A stretch of DNA of 64,000 bases from Ruegeria atlantica (GTDB lineage Bacteria; Pseudomonadota; Alphaproteobacteria; Rhodobacterales; Rhodobacteraceae), in assembly GCF_013032005.1 (NCBI RefSeq), contig NZ_WQBE01000005.1, positions 62,001-126,000 of the forward strand, in the 5' to 3' direction. Under the pieces are notes generated by a model, which was not told the DNA's origin, did no database searches, and worked only from the letters and a program-made list of their open reading frames with translations. Positions 45,303-54,141 of this stretch are shown here, one piece after another (position 1 is the first letter of the stretch; every line of letters starts with the position of its first letter). The translations under genes and the position numbers were made by a program.

Positions 45303-46457
45303 TTATTCCGCCCGTCCGTTTTCGATCTGCGTTGCGACCCAGTGATGGAAGTTATGGGTCGGCCCGTCCATTGCGGGTGAAAACCGTCCGCCATCGAACA
45401 GCACCCCGTGGCGACCCTTTTGCATACCTTCGACAACAAAGACATCTTCTTCGAAAATGGCCCGCCACTGTTGTGCGTTTGTGGTGCGAAGCCCGTCCAG
45501 ATGCGGCGTGTCCTCAACGCTTTTGGCATAGTACAGCCGGATATGTTCGACGGTGTTTTCGTGGTCGACCGGCTCAAGCAAGATTGCAAAGGCATGGTCG
45601 CGCTGCACCCCCAACAGGACGTTCGGGTATAAGGCTACGTATTCCGCGCCTTCATCCCACTTGTCACTCAGGTCTTCGAAATCGGGAAAGGTGGTGCCGT
45701 CCTGATCCTTTAGCTGCCGGTAGACCAGCGTGCCCTGACCGGAGTAATGCCCGCGGACTTCGATGTTATAGTGATCTTCCAACCGGGAATAGCTGTTCAG
45801 GCCGGGATGCACCCAAGGCAGGTGATAGCTTTCGCAATAGTTCTCGACCGCCAGTTTCCAATTGGTTTTGACCTCCAGCTTGAACGAGGCCATCTCGCCG
45901 CCGTCATGCAGGGGTTGTTCGAATTCCTTCCACCGATCCAGCAGGGCACCATGGGCATCCTGAAACTCCGGTGCGTTGCCGTCTACGTTCACAAAGATCA
46001 CATCGCGCCAGACATACGACCGGACGCGCACCAACCCCAGATCCTTGTGATCGACGTTTTCGTGCTTGTTCTGACCGGGGCCACCCACATGCGGGGTAGC
46101 GCGCAGCTCACCTTTCAGGCTGTAGCACCAGCTGTGATAGGGGCAGCGGATCGCGCCTTCGATCTTGCGGGGCGTATCCACAAGGATCATGCCGCGGTGG
46201 CGGCAGGTGTTTTGGAAAACACCGATCTCTCCGTCGCGATCACGGACGATCAGTAGTGGCATGCCCAGAAAGTCGACCGGTTTTGCATCGCCTACCTCGG
46301 GGACATCCAGACCAAACCCGATCCCGGACCAATTGGCAAAGAGGACCGAGCGCTTTTCTTCGGCAAAAACAACCGGGTCGATATAGTGTTCATTCGGCAG
46401 GCCATTTGCGATGGTCACATCGTTCAGAACGGATGACAGCGCGCTGTGCTTGTTCAT
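45303..46457 (-). CDS. Rieske non-haem iron oxygenase, alpha subunit
   Basis: This is a 384-residue oxygenase. The Rieske 2Fe-2S site is NTCRHRGM and CPYHSW (C-x-H ... C-x2-H) near residues 84-110. The mononuclear iron site is ENYCESYHLPWVHPGL with two His, plus an Asp in IFEEDVFVVEGMQKG. Overall it resembles the branch acting on quaternary amines and small acids (carnitine, choline or betaine oxygenases) rather than aromatic dioxygenases, but this is tentative. No reductase gene is adjacent. A LysR gene lies immediately upstream on the same strand, with a candidate binding site between. Confidence 0.88.
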   Translation of the reverse strand: MNKHSALSSVLNDVTIANGLPNEHYIDPVVFAEEKRSVLFANWSGIGFGLDVPEVGDAKPVDFLGMPLLIVRDRDGEIGVFQNTCRHRGMILVDTPRKIEGAIRCPYHSWCYSLKGELRATPHVGGPGQNKHENVDHKDLGLVRVRSYVWRDVIFVNVDGNAPEFQDAHGALLDRWKEFEQPLHDGGEMASFKLEVKTNWKLAVENYCESYHLPWVHPGLNSYSRLEDHYNIEVRGHYSGQGTLVYRQLKDQDGTTFPDFEDLSDKWDEGAEYVALYPNVLLGVQRDHAFAILLEPVDHENTVEHIRLYYAKSVEDTPHLDGLRTTNAQQWRAIFEEDVFVVEGMQKGRHGVLFDGGRFSPAMDGPTHNFHHWVATQIENGRAE

Positions 46458-46516
46458 CGGGCTCTCCTGTGGGTTGCTAGATGCGTTCTTTTCCGTATTG
46501 GCGGATGGTGTGGCCC

Positions 46517-46533
46517 TTTCTCAATATCAGAAA
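46517..46533. promoter_or_regulatory. Candidate LysR site before Rieske gene
   Basis: TTTCT and AGAAA arms flank seven A/T-rich bases, 60-76 bp before the Rieske gene start. It fits the loose T-n11-A form bound by LysR regulators. Confidence 0.35.
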
Positions 46534-46536
46534 ACC

Positions 46537-46550
46537 TCACCACTGGGTGA
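46537..46550 (-). terminator. Likely intrinsic terminator of the LysR gene
   Basis: On the minus strand TCACC-CAGT-GGTGA is followed by GGTTTT, six bases after the LysR stop. It could separate the LysR transcript from the Rieske gene. Confidence 0.5.
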
Positions 46551-46556
46551 TCTGAT

Positions 46557-47462
46557 CTAAACTGAACCGTCCTGAACCTCTTGAATGATCCATGATTTCA
46601 AGGCACGGGCGCTGTCCGAGAGGTCTTCGTCCGGGCGGCCAACAATGTAGAATTGGTTGGGCGCAGTCAGATAGTGCGGGCCAATGGCGACCAGCTTTCC
46701 CGATTGCAGCATCGGCTGGATCAGCCGTTGCCAACCCAGCGTCAGCCCAGCCCCCTTGCGCGCCAGTTGCAGGGCAACCGAATAGCTGTTCACCCTAGAG
46801 TCAATCGGGATCGTGCCCACATATCCCAGTTGTTTGAACCATTCCGGCCAGGTGGTCCAAGTGCGGTCTTCCGAGGCCATGTGGATCAAGCGTTCGGTTG
46901 CCAGCGCGTCGAGGTCAGCACCAGCCAATCGGTCCGCGACCTCGGGGCTGGCGACGGGAATTAGGTGATCGCGGAACAGGGGTGTGTGCGTCAAGTTCGG
47001 GTCGGGGTCGCGCCCATAGCGAATAAAGAAGTCCACATCCGGTCGGTCCCGAAAAGGGCGATCCTGCGACAGCTGGTCCACGTTGACGTCCGGCATTTCG
47101 CGCCAAAATCGGATCACGGCGGGTGACAACCACAACGCCGCCACTGCCGTGGTCGATCCGACCGTGACCTTGCCGCCAGATTTGCGGTCACGGATCGTTG
47201 CCAGAACTTTCGAGATACGCCCGAATGACGACGACAGCGCCTCGTAAAGCGCGTTGCCGTCTTCGGTCAGATCGACGCCGCGATGCTTGCGCTGGAACAG
47301 CGTGGTTTCCAGGTCGCCCTCCAACGCCTTGATCTGGTGGCTGACCGCGCCCGGCGTGACCGACAGTTCCTCGGCTGCGTTCTTAAAGCTCAGATGCCGC
47401 GCGGCGGCCTCGAAGGCGGACAAGGTGGTCAGGGGCGGCAGGTTATAGTGGCGTCTGGACAT
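46557..47462 (-). CDS. LysR-type regulator (GcvA-like)
   Basis: From ATG 47462 the product is 301 residues, the standard size. The N terminus is a winged helix (LPPLTTLSAFEAAARHLSFKNAAEELSVTPGAVSHQI), with the wording usual in the GcvA subgroup. The C-terminal effector domain includes VGSTTAVAALWLSPAVIRFW and ARKGAGLTLGWQRLI. It lies just upstream of the Rieske oxygenase on the same strand and is likely to control it. No clear ribosome site precedes the ATG; upstream in-frame ATGs at 47507 and 47546 are alternatives. Confidence 0.88.
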   Translation of the reverse strand: MSRRHYNLPPLTTLSAFEAAARHLSFKNAAEELSVTPGAVSHQIKALEGDLETTLFQRKHRGVDLTEDGNALYEALSSSFGRISKVLATIRDRKSGGKVTVGSTTAVAALWLSPAVIRFWREMPDVNVDQLSQDRPFRDRPDVDFFIRYGRDPDPNLTHTPLFRDHLIPVASPEVADRLAGADLDALATERLIHMASEDRTWTTWPEWFKQLGYVGTIPIDSRVNSYSVALQLARKGAGLTLGWQRLIQPMLQSGKLVAIGPHYLTAPNQFYIVGRPDEDLSDSARALKSWIIQEVQDGSV

Positions 47463-48010
47463 GATGATTTGGTAAGTATTGCCTGATTTCAGATGAGCTC
47501 TCTTCATCCGAGTATTGGGCTTTTTATCGATGAAGGCCAGAACCACGTACGTAGCAAAATTGTGTGTCGGTCAATTTGCTGGATAGGCGCGGTGAAATGT
47601 GGCCGTAAGCGGCGGGGGGAGCTGCTCTGCCCATAGGCGAGCCCGGTTGGTCAGGCGCTCACCCCCTGGTCCCGCTCGTACCCCCTCGTTAAATTCAAAC
47701 TCGTAAACTGATCAGCAGGATTAGGTATTCATAGATGCGGAAATGGGCATAACTATTACAAGATCGTGTCAGTTCTATGTATCTTTCGGTCGAAACCGCG
47801 CAATTTGCCCCAATCTTAATGTGCATGTTTTCAACATACCTGCTGGAAATTACTTCCTTTCCGCCAGTTATGTTTGTGTTAAATAGCTGGTCGTGACATT
47901 TTTATTTCGCCAACAAAGGGATGTTTTCTGCAAAAAATGGCGTTAAATCGCATTCGGATTTCCTTTAGAATTTCCATGTCCTCATTAGACTTTAATGCTG
48001 GAGGACATCT
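47463..48010. other. Divergent 548-bp intergenic region
   Basis: It lies between the LysR gene (minus) and the unknown gene at 48011 (plus). The right 300 bp are A/T rich and probably carry promoters. No ORF, tRNA or strong repeat was found. A GGAGGA ribosome site ends the region. Confidence 0.4.
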
Positions 48011-48517
48011 ATGAATTTGGAATCCCACGAAGCCGCAACTGAGATTGCGCCGCGTGTCATCTCGATCGCAAAGCGCGAGCGCGAGATATTCCGGGCATCC
48101 AAAGCCGCCGAGGCCGCGTTTGAACAGGTCGCCTGCGCAGCCAAAGATGGCGCCGCAGTACATGGTGAGTTGCAGGACCGTGTCTTTTCCATTTTTCGCT
48201 GGTATTTCCTGTCAGCCTTTTGCACCCGTATGCTGACGGGCGCTGCGCATCGGCTTGAGCATCAGACCTTGCAGGTTTCGATGGATATTTTCAGTGCCGT
48301 CAAAATGGTGCTGACCGATAGTGAGATTGAGCGGTCGATGGCTTTGGTCAGCGTCGAGCATACGTCTCCGACGATAGTTCGGGCGAATGACATTGGTAGC
48401 CGGGGGCATACTGTGGGCTGGGTTGCTGCAGGGCTGCATGAAAAGGGGCGGGAATTCCCTGGCGAGATTCAAAATGCGCTGGCAGGTGCGCTGGCGGCGT
48501 CGGCCCGGATCAACTGA
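48011..48517 (+). CDS. Unknown protein upstream of aspD
   Basis: This 168-residue protein has an excellent ribosome site (GGAGGA, seven bases before ATG). It is largely helical and soluble: EIAPRVISIAKREREIFRAS, VFSIFRWYFLSAFCTRMLTG, ALAGALAASARIN at the end. The hydrophobic FSIFRWYFLSAF stretch is too short and charged around to be a sure membrane segment. I recognise no family. It precedes the aspartate decarboxylase gene by 115 bp on the same strand; a link is only positional. Confidence 0.6.
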   Translation: MNLESHEAATEIAPRVISIAKREREIFRASKAAEAAFEQVACAAKDGAAVHGELQDRVFSIFRWYFLSAFCTRMLTGAAHRLEHQTLQVSMDIFSAVKMVLTDSEIERSMALVSVEHTSPTIVRANDIGSRGHTVGWVAAGLHEKGREFPGEIQNALAGALAASARIN

Positions 48518-48570
48518 CTGCTGCGCAGTTATCCCAACGTCAGCGACTGACTACACAGTTTACACACATG

Positions 48571-48627
48571 CGAATCCTTGCGTACGATCCGATAGAATTT
48601 TTCCGATTGTTTTAACGCAAGGGTTTG
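48571..48627 (+). promoter_or_regulatory. Hairpin able to mask the aspD ribosome binding site
   Basis: CGAATCCTTGCGT (48571-48583) pairs with ACGCAAGGGTTTG (48615-48627) over 13 bp with two G-U pairs and a 31-nt loop. The 3' arm contains AAGGG, the likely ribosome site of aspD (ATG 48633). Confidence 0.45.
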
Positions 48628-48632
48628 ATGCC

Positions 48633-50264
48633 ATGTCAGAAACACTGGACCTGCATAAGTTCGAAAACCTAAGTCCTTTTCAAATCAAAGATGAACTGAT
48701 CAAGCTGGCGCAGAAAGAGTCACGCCAGATGGCGCTGCCTTATCTGAACGCAGGGCGTGGCAATCCAAACTGGATCGCCTCCAAAGCGCGCGAGGCGTTT
48801 TTCCTGCTGGGTCAGTTCGCCATGACCGAAGCACAGCGCCATCGCAACGAAGCGCTGGTCGGTCTGGCAGGGATGCCGCAGGGGCCGGGTTGCTATGATC
48901 GGCTCAACGCCTATTGCGCGGACTCGATCGCGAAGAACGGCCCTCCGGGCGCAGATACTCTGGCCGCTGTGGTGGATTTCGCGATTGAAAAATTCGGTTT
49001 TACCCCAGACGATTTCGTGCTGGAACTGACCGATGGCATCGTCGGTGATCATTATCCAATGCCGGACCGGTGCATGGCGCATAACGAAGCCATCGTCCAT
49101 GAATACGTGATGTGGGCGATGTGCGCGGGGCACCGGCCCGATGCCAAGTTTGACATTTACGCGGTCGAAGGCGGCACTGCCGCGATGTGCTATATTTTCA
49201 AGGCGCTCAAAAACCAACGGTTGCTGAATGCGGGCGATACCATTGCGCTGGGCACGCCGATTTTCACACCCTACCTGGAAATGCCGGTGCTTGAAGATTA
49301 CGGGCTGAATGTGGTGGACGTGTCCTCGGAAGAAGAGGACCATTTCCAGCTGACCGATGACGATCTTGAGCAATTGTCCGACCCAAAAGTAAAAGCGTTG
49401 TTCCTGGTCAACCCGGGCAACCCGTCCTCGGTCGCCATCAGCCCCGAGGTCATGGCCCGACTGGTCGAATTCGTCAAAACCCGGCGGCCTGACCTGATCA
49501 TCTTGACTGATGACGTCTATGGCACCTTCGTTCCAAACTTTCAGTCCGTTATGGGTCATCTGCCCGAGAACACCATCGGGGTTTATTCTTACTCTAAATA
49601 TTTTGGCTGCACGGGGTGGCGTCTGGGGGCCATTTTGGTGGCCGAAAACAACATCTTCGACAAGATGATTGCCGAGGCTCCGGAGGAAACCAAGACCGTC
49701 GTCAATGCGCGATACGAGACGCTGACCCCCGATCCGTCGTCGTTCAAGTTCATCGACCGGATCGTCGCCGACAGCCGCGATGTTGCACTGAACCACACGG
49801 CAGGCCTGTCCCTGCCGCAGCAGGTGATGATGACGCTGTTTTCGCTGGTCGAGTTGATGGACGAAGATAAGGGATATCAGAAGTTCTGCTGGGGTATCCT
49901 GAAACACCGTTTCGATGAACTGGTCGAGGGGATGGGTATCGACGTGCCCGACAACCCATTGTTCGACAAATATTACGGCATCATTGATTTCGAATTCTGG
50001 CTGCGAAAATATGTTGGCGAAGAGGTGGTGGTGTGGATCAAGGAAAACGTCCACCCGCTGGATATCTCGTTCAAGCTGGCGCAGGACCATGGGATCGTGC
50101 TTTTGAACGGATCGGGCTTTGATGCACCGAACTGGTCGGCACGTGTTTCTTTCGCCAATCTGGACGATAGCGCCTATCGCCAAATTGGGCGTGCCGTGCG
50201 GGCGGTGGCTGTGGGCTATGTACAGGCCTATCGGGCCTCGAAAGGATTGCCGCTACACGGCTGA
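48633..50264 (+). CDS. aspD: Aspartate 4-decarboxylase (bifunctional aspartate aminotransferase)
   Basis: From ATG 48633 the product is 543 residues, typical of AspD. It has the fold-type I PLP pattern: PYLNAGRGNPNWIA, VEGGTAAMCYIFKAL, FLVNPGNPSSVAIS, the Asp of ILTDDVYGTF, the PLP lysine in YSYSKYFGCTGWRLG, and a C-terminal Arg in WSARVSFANL. It turns L-aspartate into L-alanine and CO2. The adjacent AspT-type gene would exchange aspartate for alanine, giving a proton-motive cycle as in Tetragenococcus. The frame is open far upstream, but family start and ribosome site place the start here. Confidence 0.92.
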   Translation: MSETLDLHKFENLSPFQIKDELIKLAQKESRQMALPYLNAGRGNPNWIASKAREAFFLLGQFAMTEAQRHRNEALVGLAGMPQGPGCYDRLNAYCADSIAKNGPPGADTLAAVVDFAIEKFGFTPDDFVLELTDGIVGDHYPMPDRCMAHNEAIVHEYVMWAMCAGHRPDAKFDIYAVEGGTAAMCYIFKALKNQRLLNAGDTIALGTPIFTPYLEMPVLEDYGLNVVDVSSEEEDHFQLTDDDLEQLSDPKVKALFLVNPGNPSSVAISPEVMARLVEFVKTRRPDLIILTDDVYGTFVPNFQSVMGHLPENTIGVYSYSKYFGCTGWRLGAILVAENNIFDKMIAEAPEETKTVVNARYETLTPDPSSFKFIDRIVADSRDVALNHTAGLSLPQQVMMTLFSLVELMDEDKGYQKFCWGILKHRFDELVEGMGIDVPDNPLFDKYYGIIDFEFWLRKYVGEEVVVWIKENVHPLDISFKLAQDHGIVLLNGSGFDAPNWSARVSFANLDDSAYRQIGRAVRAVAVGYVQAYRASKGLPLHG

Positions 50265-50293
50265 GGCAGAGCCGCAGGGAAGGGGAGCTTATC

Positions 50294-51967
50294 ATGGAGT
50301 TGATCGGGTCGATCCTGGGCCCTCATCCTGCGCTGGCCTTGTTTTGCAGCCTTGCCCTTGGCTATGCGCTAGGCAAGATCACCATCGGCTCGTTTACCGT
50401 TGGATCGGTGGCGGGCTGTCTTCTGGCCGGTGTTCTGGTCGGCCAGACCGGAGTGGTCGTTTCAGATGACCTGAAACAGGCGTTCTTTTTACTGTTTCTG
50501 TTCTCCATTGGGTACCGAACCGGGCCACAATTTTTCCGGTCTTTGAACTTTGGTGCGTTGCCGCAGATTGCCATCACAGTGTTGCTTTGTGTTGTGGCGC
50601 TGTTGGTCGCGGTGCTGTTGGCTCCGCTTATGGGGCTGTCCGTTGGAATTGCTGCGGGGCTTTTAGCGGGCGGTGTCACGGAAAGCGCGACTTTGGGTGT
50701 TGCCATTGACGCCTTTGCCAAAGCTGGCGCCGACGAGGCCGCGCAAGCCATTTTCGACGGTGAGATTGCCACCGGTTTTGCCGTGGCTTACTTCGTCGGG
50801 GTCATTGCGACCATCTTTTTCCACACGCAGCTTGCGCCCAGGCTCTATGGCAGGTCGCTGAAAGAGGCCTGCGCAGAGTACGAGGCCGGGTTGAACAGCA
50901 ACGACGCTCCGATGGTGTCCGAACACCGCGATTTCGAAGCCCGCGCTTATCGTATCAACCCCGAATTCGTCGGCCACAGGATTTCCGAGCTTGAGGCCCG
51001 CGTGCCTGAACATGTCCGCGCGTTTTTCGATCGTATCCGCCGGGGCAATAAGATCCTGCCCACCACGCGCGATATGGTGCTGCAAGAGGGTGACATAGCC
51101 GCCATCGCCGGCGTGCGATCCTATCTGATCGAACACACCGCCTTATTGGGGGAAGAGGTTGAAGACCCCGAACTTCTGGACCTGCCGGTGCAAACCAACG
51201 ACATCGTCGTGACCAACAGCGAGGTGGTCAACAAGACCCTGGCTGAACTGTCCGCCCGTCCCGAAGCGCGCACCATCTACCTGCGCGGCATCATGCGCAG
51301 CGGCGAGCGTTTGCCAATCTTTCGCGGCGTGACCCTGCACAAGGGTGACGTGCTGACCGTTTCGGGCACTCGCAGTCATATCGAGGATGCCGCTGCACGC
51401 CTTGGTTATCTGGACCGCGAAACCAGCAAGACCGATATGGTTTTTGTGGCCTTTTTCATCCTGATGGGCGGGTTGATCGGTATCCCTGCGTTGAAGTATG
51501 GCGCGATAGAACTGGGGCTTGGGACGTCGGTCGGCGTGCTGCTTGGCGGTCTGGTGGCGGGGTGGTTGCGCTCGGTCCACCGCACATTCGGCTTTGTGCC
51601 CGAGGCAACGCTGTGGATTTTCGATTCGCTTGGTTTGTGCGTGTTTGTGGCCTGCGTGGGCATCACCTCGGGACCGAGCTTTGTGACCGGGGTGATCGAA
51701 AGCGGGCCATCTTTGATCTTCGGGTCGGTGGCCATCGTGTTGTTGGCCCATGGGTCGGCGGTCATTGTTGGGTGCAAGGTCTTTGGCATAAACGAGGGCG
51801 TTCTGGCGGGCACCTGCTGCGGGGCAGGGACCTCTGCCCCCGGTCTGGCTGCCGTGCAGGAAGCGGCGCAGAGCCAGGTTCCAACCCTGGGCTATGGTCT
51901 TGGCTATGCCGTGGGCAACGTCTTGCTGGCCCTGTGGGGCTCGGTCATCGTTATTGTATTGATGTAG
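50294..51967 (+). CDS. aspT: Aspartate-alanine antiporter (AAE transporter family)
   Basis: This 557-residue membrane protein has the AspT plan. Five or so N-terminal membrane segments (ALALFCSLALGYALGKI onwards) are followed by a large cytoplasmic loop with two RCK_C-type domains (about 205-370, containing QEGDIAAIAGVRSYLI and HKGDVLTVSGTRSHIE). Five or more C-terminal segments ending ALWGSVIVIVLM complete it. GTCCGAGTSAPGLAAVQE near 517-534 is a substrate-region motif. It lies 29 bp after aspD, so they form an operon. It is convergent, one base apart, with a second AAE gene. Confidence 0.9.
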   Translation: MELIGSILGPHPALALFCSLALGYALGKITIGSFTVGSVAGCLLAGVLVGQTGVVVSDDLKQAFFLLFLFSIGYRTGPQFFRSLNFGALPQIAITVLLCVVALLVAVLLAPLMGLSVGIAAGLLAGGVTESATLGVAIDAFAKAGADEAAQAIFDGEIATGFAVAYFVGVIATIFFHTQLAPRLYGRSLKEACAEYEAGLNSNDAPMVSEHRDFEARAYRINPEFVGHRISELEARVPEHVRAFFDRIRRGNKILPTTRDMVLQEGDIAAIAGVRSYLIEHTALLGEEVEDPELLDLPVQTNDIVVTNSEVVNKTLAELSARPEARTIYLRGIMRSGERLPIFRGVTLHKGDVLTVSGTRSHIEDAAARLGYLDRETSKTDMVFVAFFILMGGLIGIPALKYGAIELGLGTSVGVLLGGLVAGWLRSVHRTFGFVPEATLWIFDSLGLCVFVACVGITSGPSFVTGVIESGPSLIFGSVAIVLLAHGSAVIVGCKVFGINEGVLAGTCCGAGTSAPGLAAVQEAAQSQVPTLGYGLGYAVGNVLLALWGSVIVIVLM

Positions 51968-51968
51968 C

Positions 51969-53669
51969 TTACGGCACGAATGCCACAACCAACGGACCCC
52001 AGAGTGTCAGGAATATGTTCGCCACCGCATAAGTCATCGTAAACGCGGGCGTCGGGGTTGCATTCCCGGCTTTTTCCAAAAGCGTTGCAAAACCGGGATT
52101 ACCCGACCGCGACCCTGTCACCACTGCACAAGCCTCGACCGGGTTTTTGATACGCAAGACGAAATAATTGATCGGGAACTGCACGATCATCGGCATCAGC
52201 GTGACCACGACGCCCAACAACAGCAAGGTGATCCCGTATTGCTGAATAGCTTCAAGCGCAGGTTTGCCCGCGTTCAGCCCGACAACCCCAACGAACACGG
52301 CCAGGCCAAAGCTTTGTAGGAAATTCGCAGCCCCACGATTGATCCCACCGATCTTGGGCCGCCGGATGCGCAGGTATCCGATGATCAGCCCGGTCACCAA
52401 GCAACCAAGCCCGGACCCAAGCGCCACTTTCGTACCGGCAATGACAAAACTGATCTCACCGATCAGATATCCAACAGCCACGCCGATCCCCAGTGCAATG
52501 AAGTTGGTGACCGAGGCTGCGGGCGGCACATAGCCCGCCATTTTAGCAACCCGGTTCAGATCATCCTTGTGACCGACAATGCTGACTTCATCGCCCGCGT
52601 GGATTTCGGTGTTGTGCAGCACTGGCACTTCATGGCCCATGCGGGTGATTTTTGAGATATGAACTCCCCGCCGCTGATCCGCCGTCAACGCCTCGCGCAA
52701 TTCCGCTAGCGTCTTGCCGGTCAGTTTGCGGTTGGTGACCACGACATTGCGGCGTTCTTCCACAACGGTCAGTTCGGGCGGGTATTCTCCGATTTCACCG
52801 CTAGCTGTACCTTCGAATTGCGTCAGCGTTCCGACCAGGCCAGAAACCACGATCATGTCCCCTGCGCTGATCAAAGTATCCGGCGTCGGATCCACCGGGA
52901 CGCCGTCCTGCAGCAGCTTTTCGACGACCAGATCTCCGTCATAGCTGCCCTCGATGGATTTGACCGATTGGCCTGCAATCGCGGCGTCTGCATTCACCTG
53001 ATAGGCGCGGGCATCAAATCGGTTCATTGGAAGGAATTCGCCTTCCTCCAGCTTGCGACCGCCACCGCTGAGCTTCTGAGCCAGCTTGATTGCCTCTTGT
53101 CGCAGGTCGACACGCATGATGATCGGGATAACGCTGACCGCTAGGATCGGACCGATTGAGCCAAAGATATAAGTGACCGAATACCCCACCGCGATATTGG
53201 TTTTCAGCTTTTCCGCCTCATCCGCTGCCAGCCCCAGCAAGTCGATGGCATTGCCGGCGGTGCCGATGATCGCTGACTGCGTCAACCCTCCGGCGGCCAA
53301 CCCGGCGGCCAGCCCTTTGTCCAACCCCGCCAATCGAGCCACGACGATGACGAAGAACAACCCCCATAGCGTCATCATGAACGCGGCCAGCAGCTTGGTC
53401 AGGGCGGTTCGGTTCAGAGCCGCAAAAAACTGCGGGCCGCCATTGTAGCCGACCATGAAAATGAACAGCGAGAAAAAGACGTTTTGAACATCCGTACTCA
53501 GGTTGATACCGCCGATCTGACCCACGAAAACGGCCACCAGCAAGGTTCCGGCGATGCCACCCAGTTCGAACTTGCCGACCCGGAACTTGCCGACGCCGTA
53601 TCCCAGGCCAAGACAGAGAAAAAGCGCCATGATCGGAAAGGCGCGGAGCTGTTCAGTGATCAATTCCAT
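51969..53669 (-). CDS. Second AAE-family (AspT/SucE-like) antiporter
   Basis: From ATG 53669, with GGAGAA upstream, the product is 566 residues. It has the same layout as the preceding antiporter: N-terminal membrane segments (PIMALFLCLGLGYGVGKF), two RCK_C domains (ISAGDMIVVSGLVGTL, HAGDEVSIVGHKDDL) and a C-terminal membrane half with VVTGSRSGNPGFATLLEKAGN. The motif here (TGSRSGNPG) differs from the CCGAGTSAPG of its neighbour, so the exchanged substrates probably differ; succinate/alanine-type exchange is one option. The two genes converge with a single base between stops and no visible terminator. Confidence 0.88.
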   Translation of the reverse strand: MELITEQLRAFPIMALFLCLGLGYGVGKFRVGKFELGGIAGTLLVAVFVGQIGGINLSTDVQNVFFSLFIFMVGYNGGPQFFAALNRTALTKLLAAFMMTLWGLFFVIVVARLAGLDKGLAAGLAAGGLTQSAIIGTAGNAIDLLGLAADEAEKLKTNIAVGYSVTYIFGSIGPILAVSVIPIIMRVDLRQEAIKLAQKLSGGGRKLEEGEFLPMNRFDARAYQVNADAAIAGQSVKSIEGSYDGDLVVEKLLQDGVPVDPTPDTLISAGDMIVVSGLVGTLTQFEGTASGEIGEYPPELTVVEERRNVVVTNRKLTGKTLAELREALTADQRRGVHISKITRMGHEVPVLHNTEIHAGDEVSIVGHKDDLNRVAKMAGYVPPAASVTNFIALGIGVAVGYLIGEISFVIAGTKVALGSGLGCLVTGLIIGYLRIRRPKIGGINRGAANFLQSFGLAVFVGVVGLNAGKPALEAIQQYGITLLLLGVVVTLMPMIVQFPINYFVLRIKNPVEACAVVTGSRSGNPGFATLLEKAGNATPTPAFTMTYAVANIFLTLWGPLVVAFVP

Positions 53670-54141
53670 CTTAAATTCTCCAGGGTTCAAGTCTGGCTTT
53701 AACGGCGCCACGAATGGTGCTTCAGAACGCTGATAATGCTTGGAAATTTAGATTATCTGTGTTGCGTCGCGCTCAGGTAAGCATCGGTTTTGTGATCTGT
53801 CAAATTGCCTGGCGAAATTAGTTTCTGTAATTGGGTCGAACGTGACGCGCGGGAACATGGTTCACAGAAATATTTGCCTACGACAACAGCTAAGACTTTA
53901 GGTCGCAATGCTTGAGGGGATAACCTCCCTGAATGCTCCGCCCAAGAAAGGCTCAGTTTGAATGGAACTTGAAATTTATCGCCAAGTTTTGGTCCCACGT
54001 CCCGTGTGCAGAAATTAAATTGTAAGAAATCGCACATGAGCTAATGTGATGTGGTCGGAAAACAGCATTCCTAGGCGGTACATTGGCTATAATTTTCAGA
54101 CTAGTGTCAGCGATCACTGGAGATTTAGGGGCGTTTTTATA
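53670..54141. other. Divergent 472-bp intergenic region
   Basis: It separates the second AAE antiporter (minus) from the SGNH-like gene (plus). A minus-strand frame at 53753-54037 has no ribosome site or family features and is not called. No tRNA, repeat or strong hairpin is seen. Confidence 0.4.

Noticed and set aside
48720..50183. 487-codon open frame on the minus strand
   Set aside because: It lies wholly opposite aspD, which has clear PLP motifs; the product is His/Arg/Asp-rich with no family features. It is a shadow of the real gene.
53753..54037. 94-codon minus-strand frame
   Set aside because: No ribosome site or recognisable features; lies in a divergent promoter gap.
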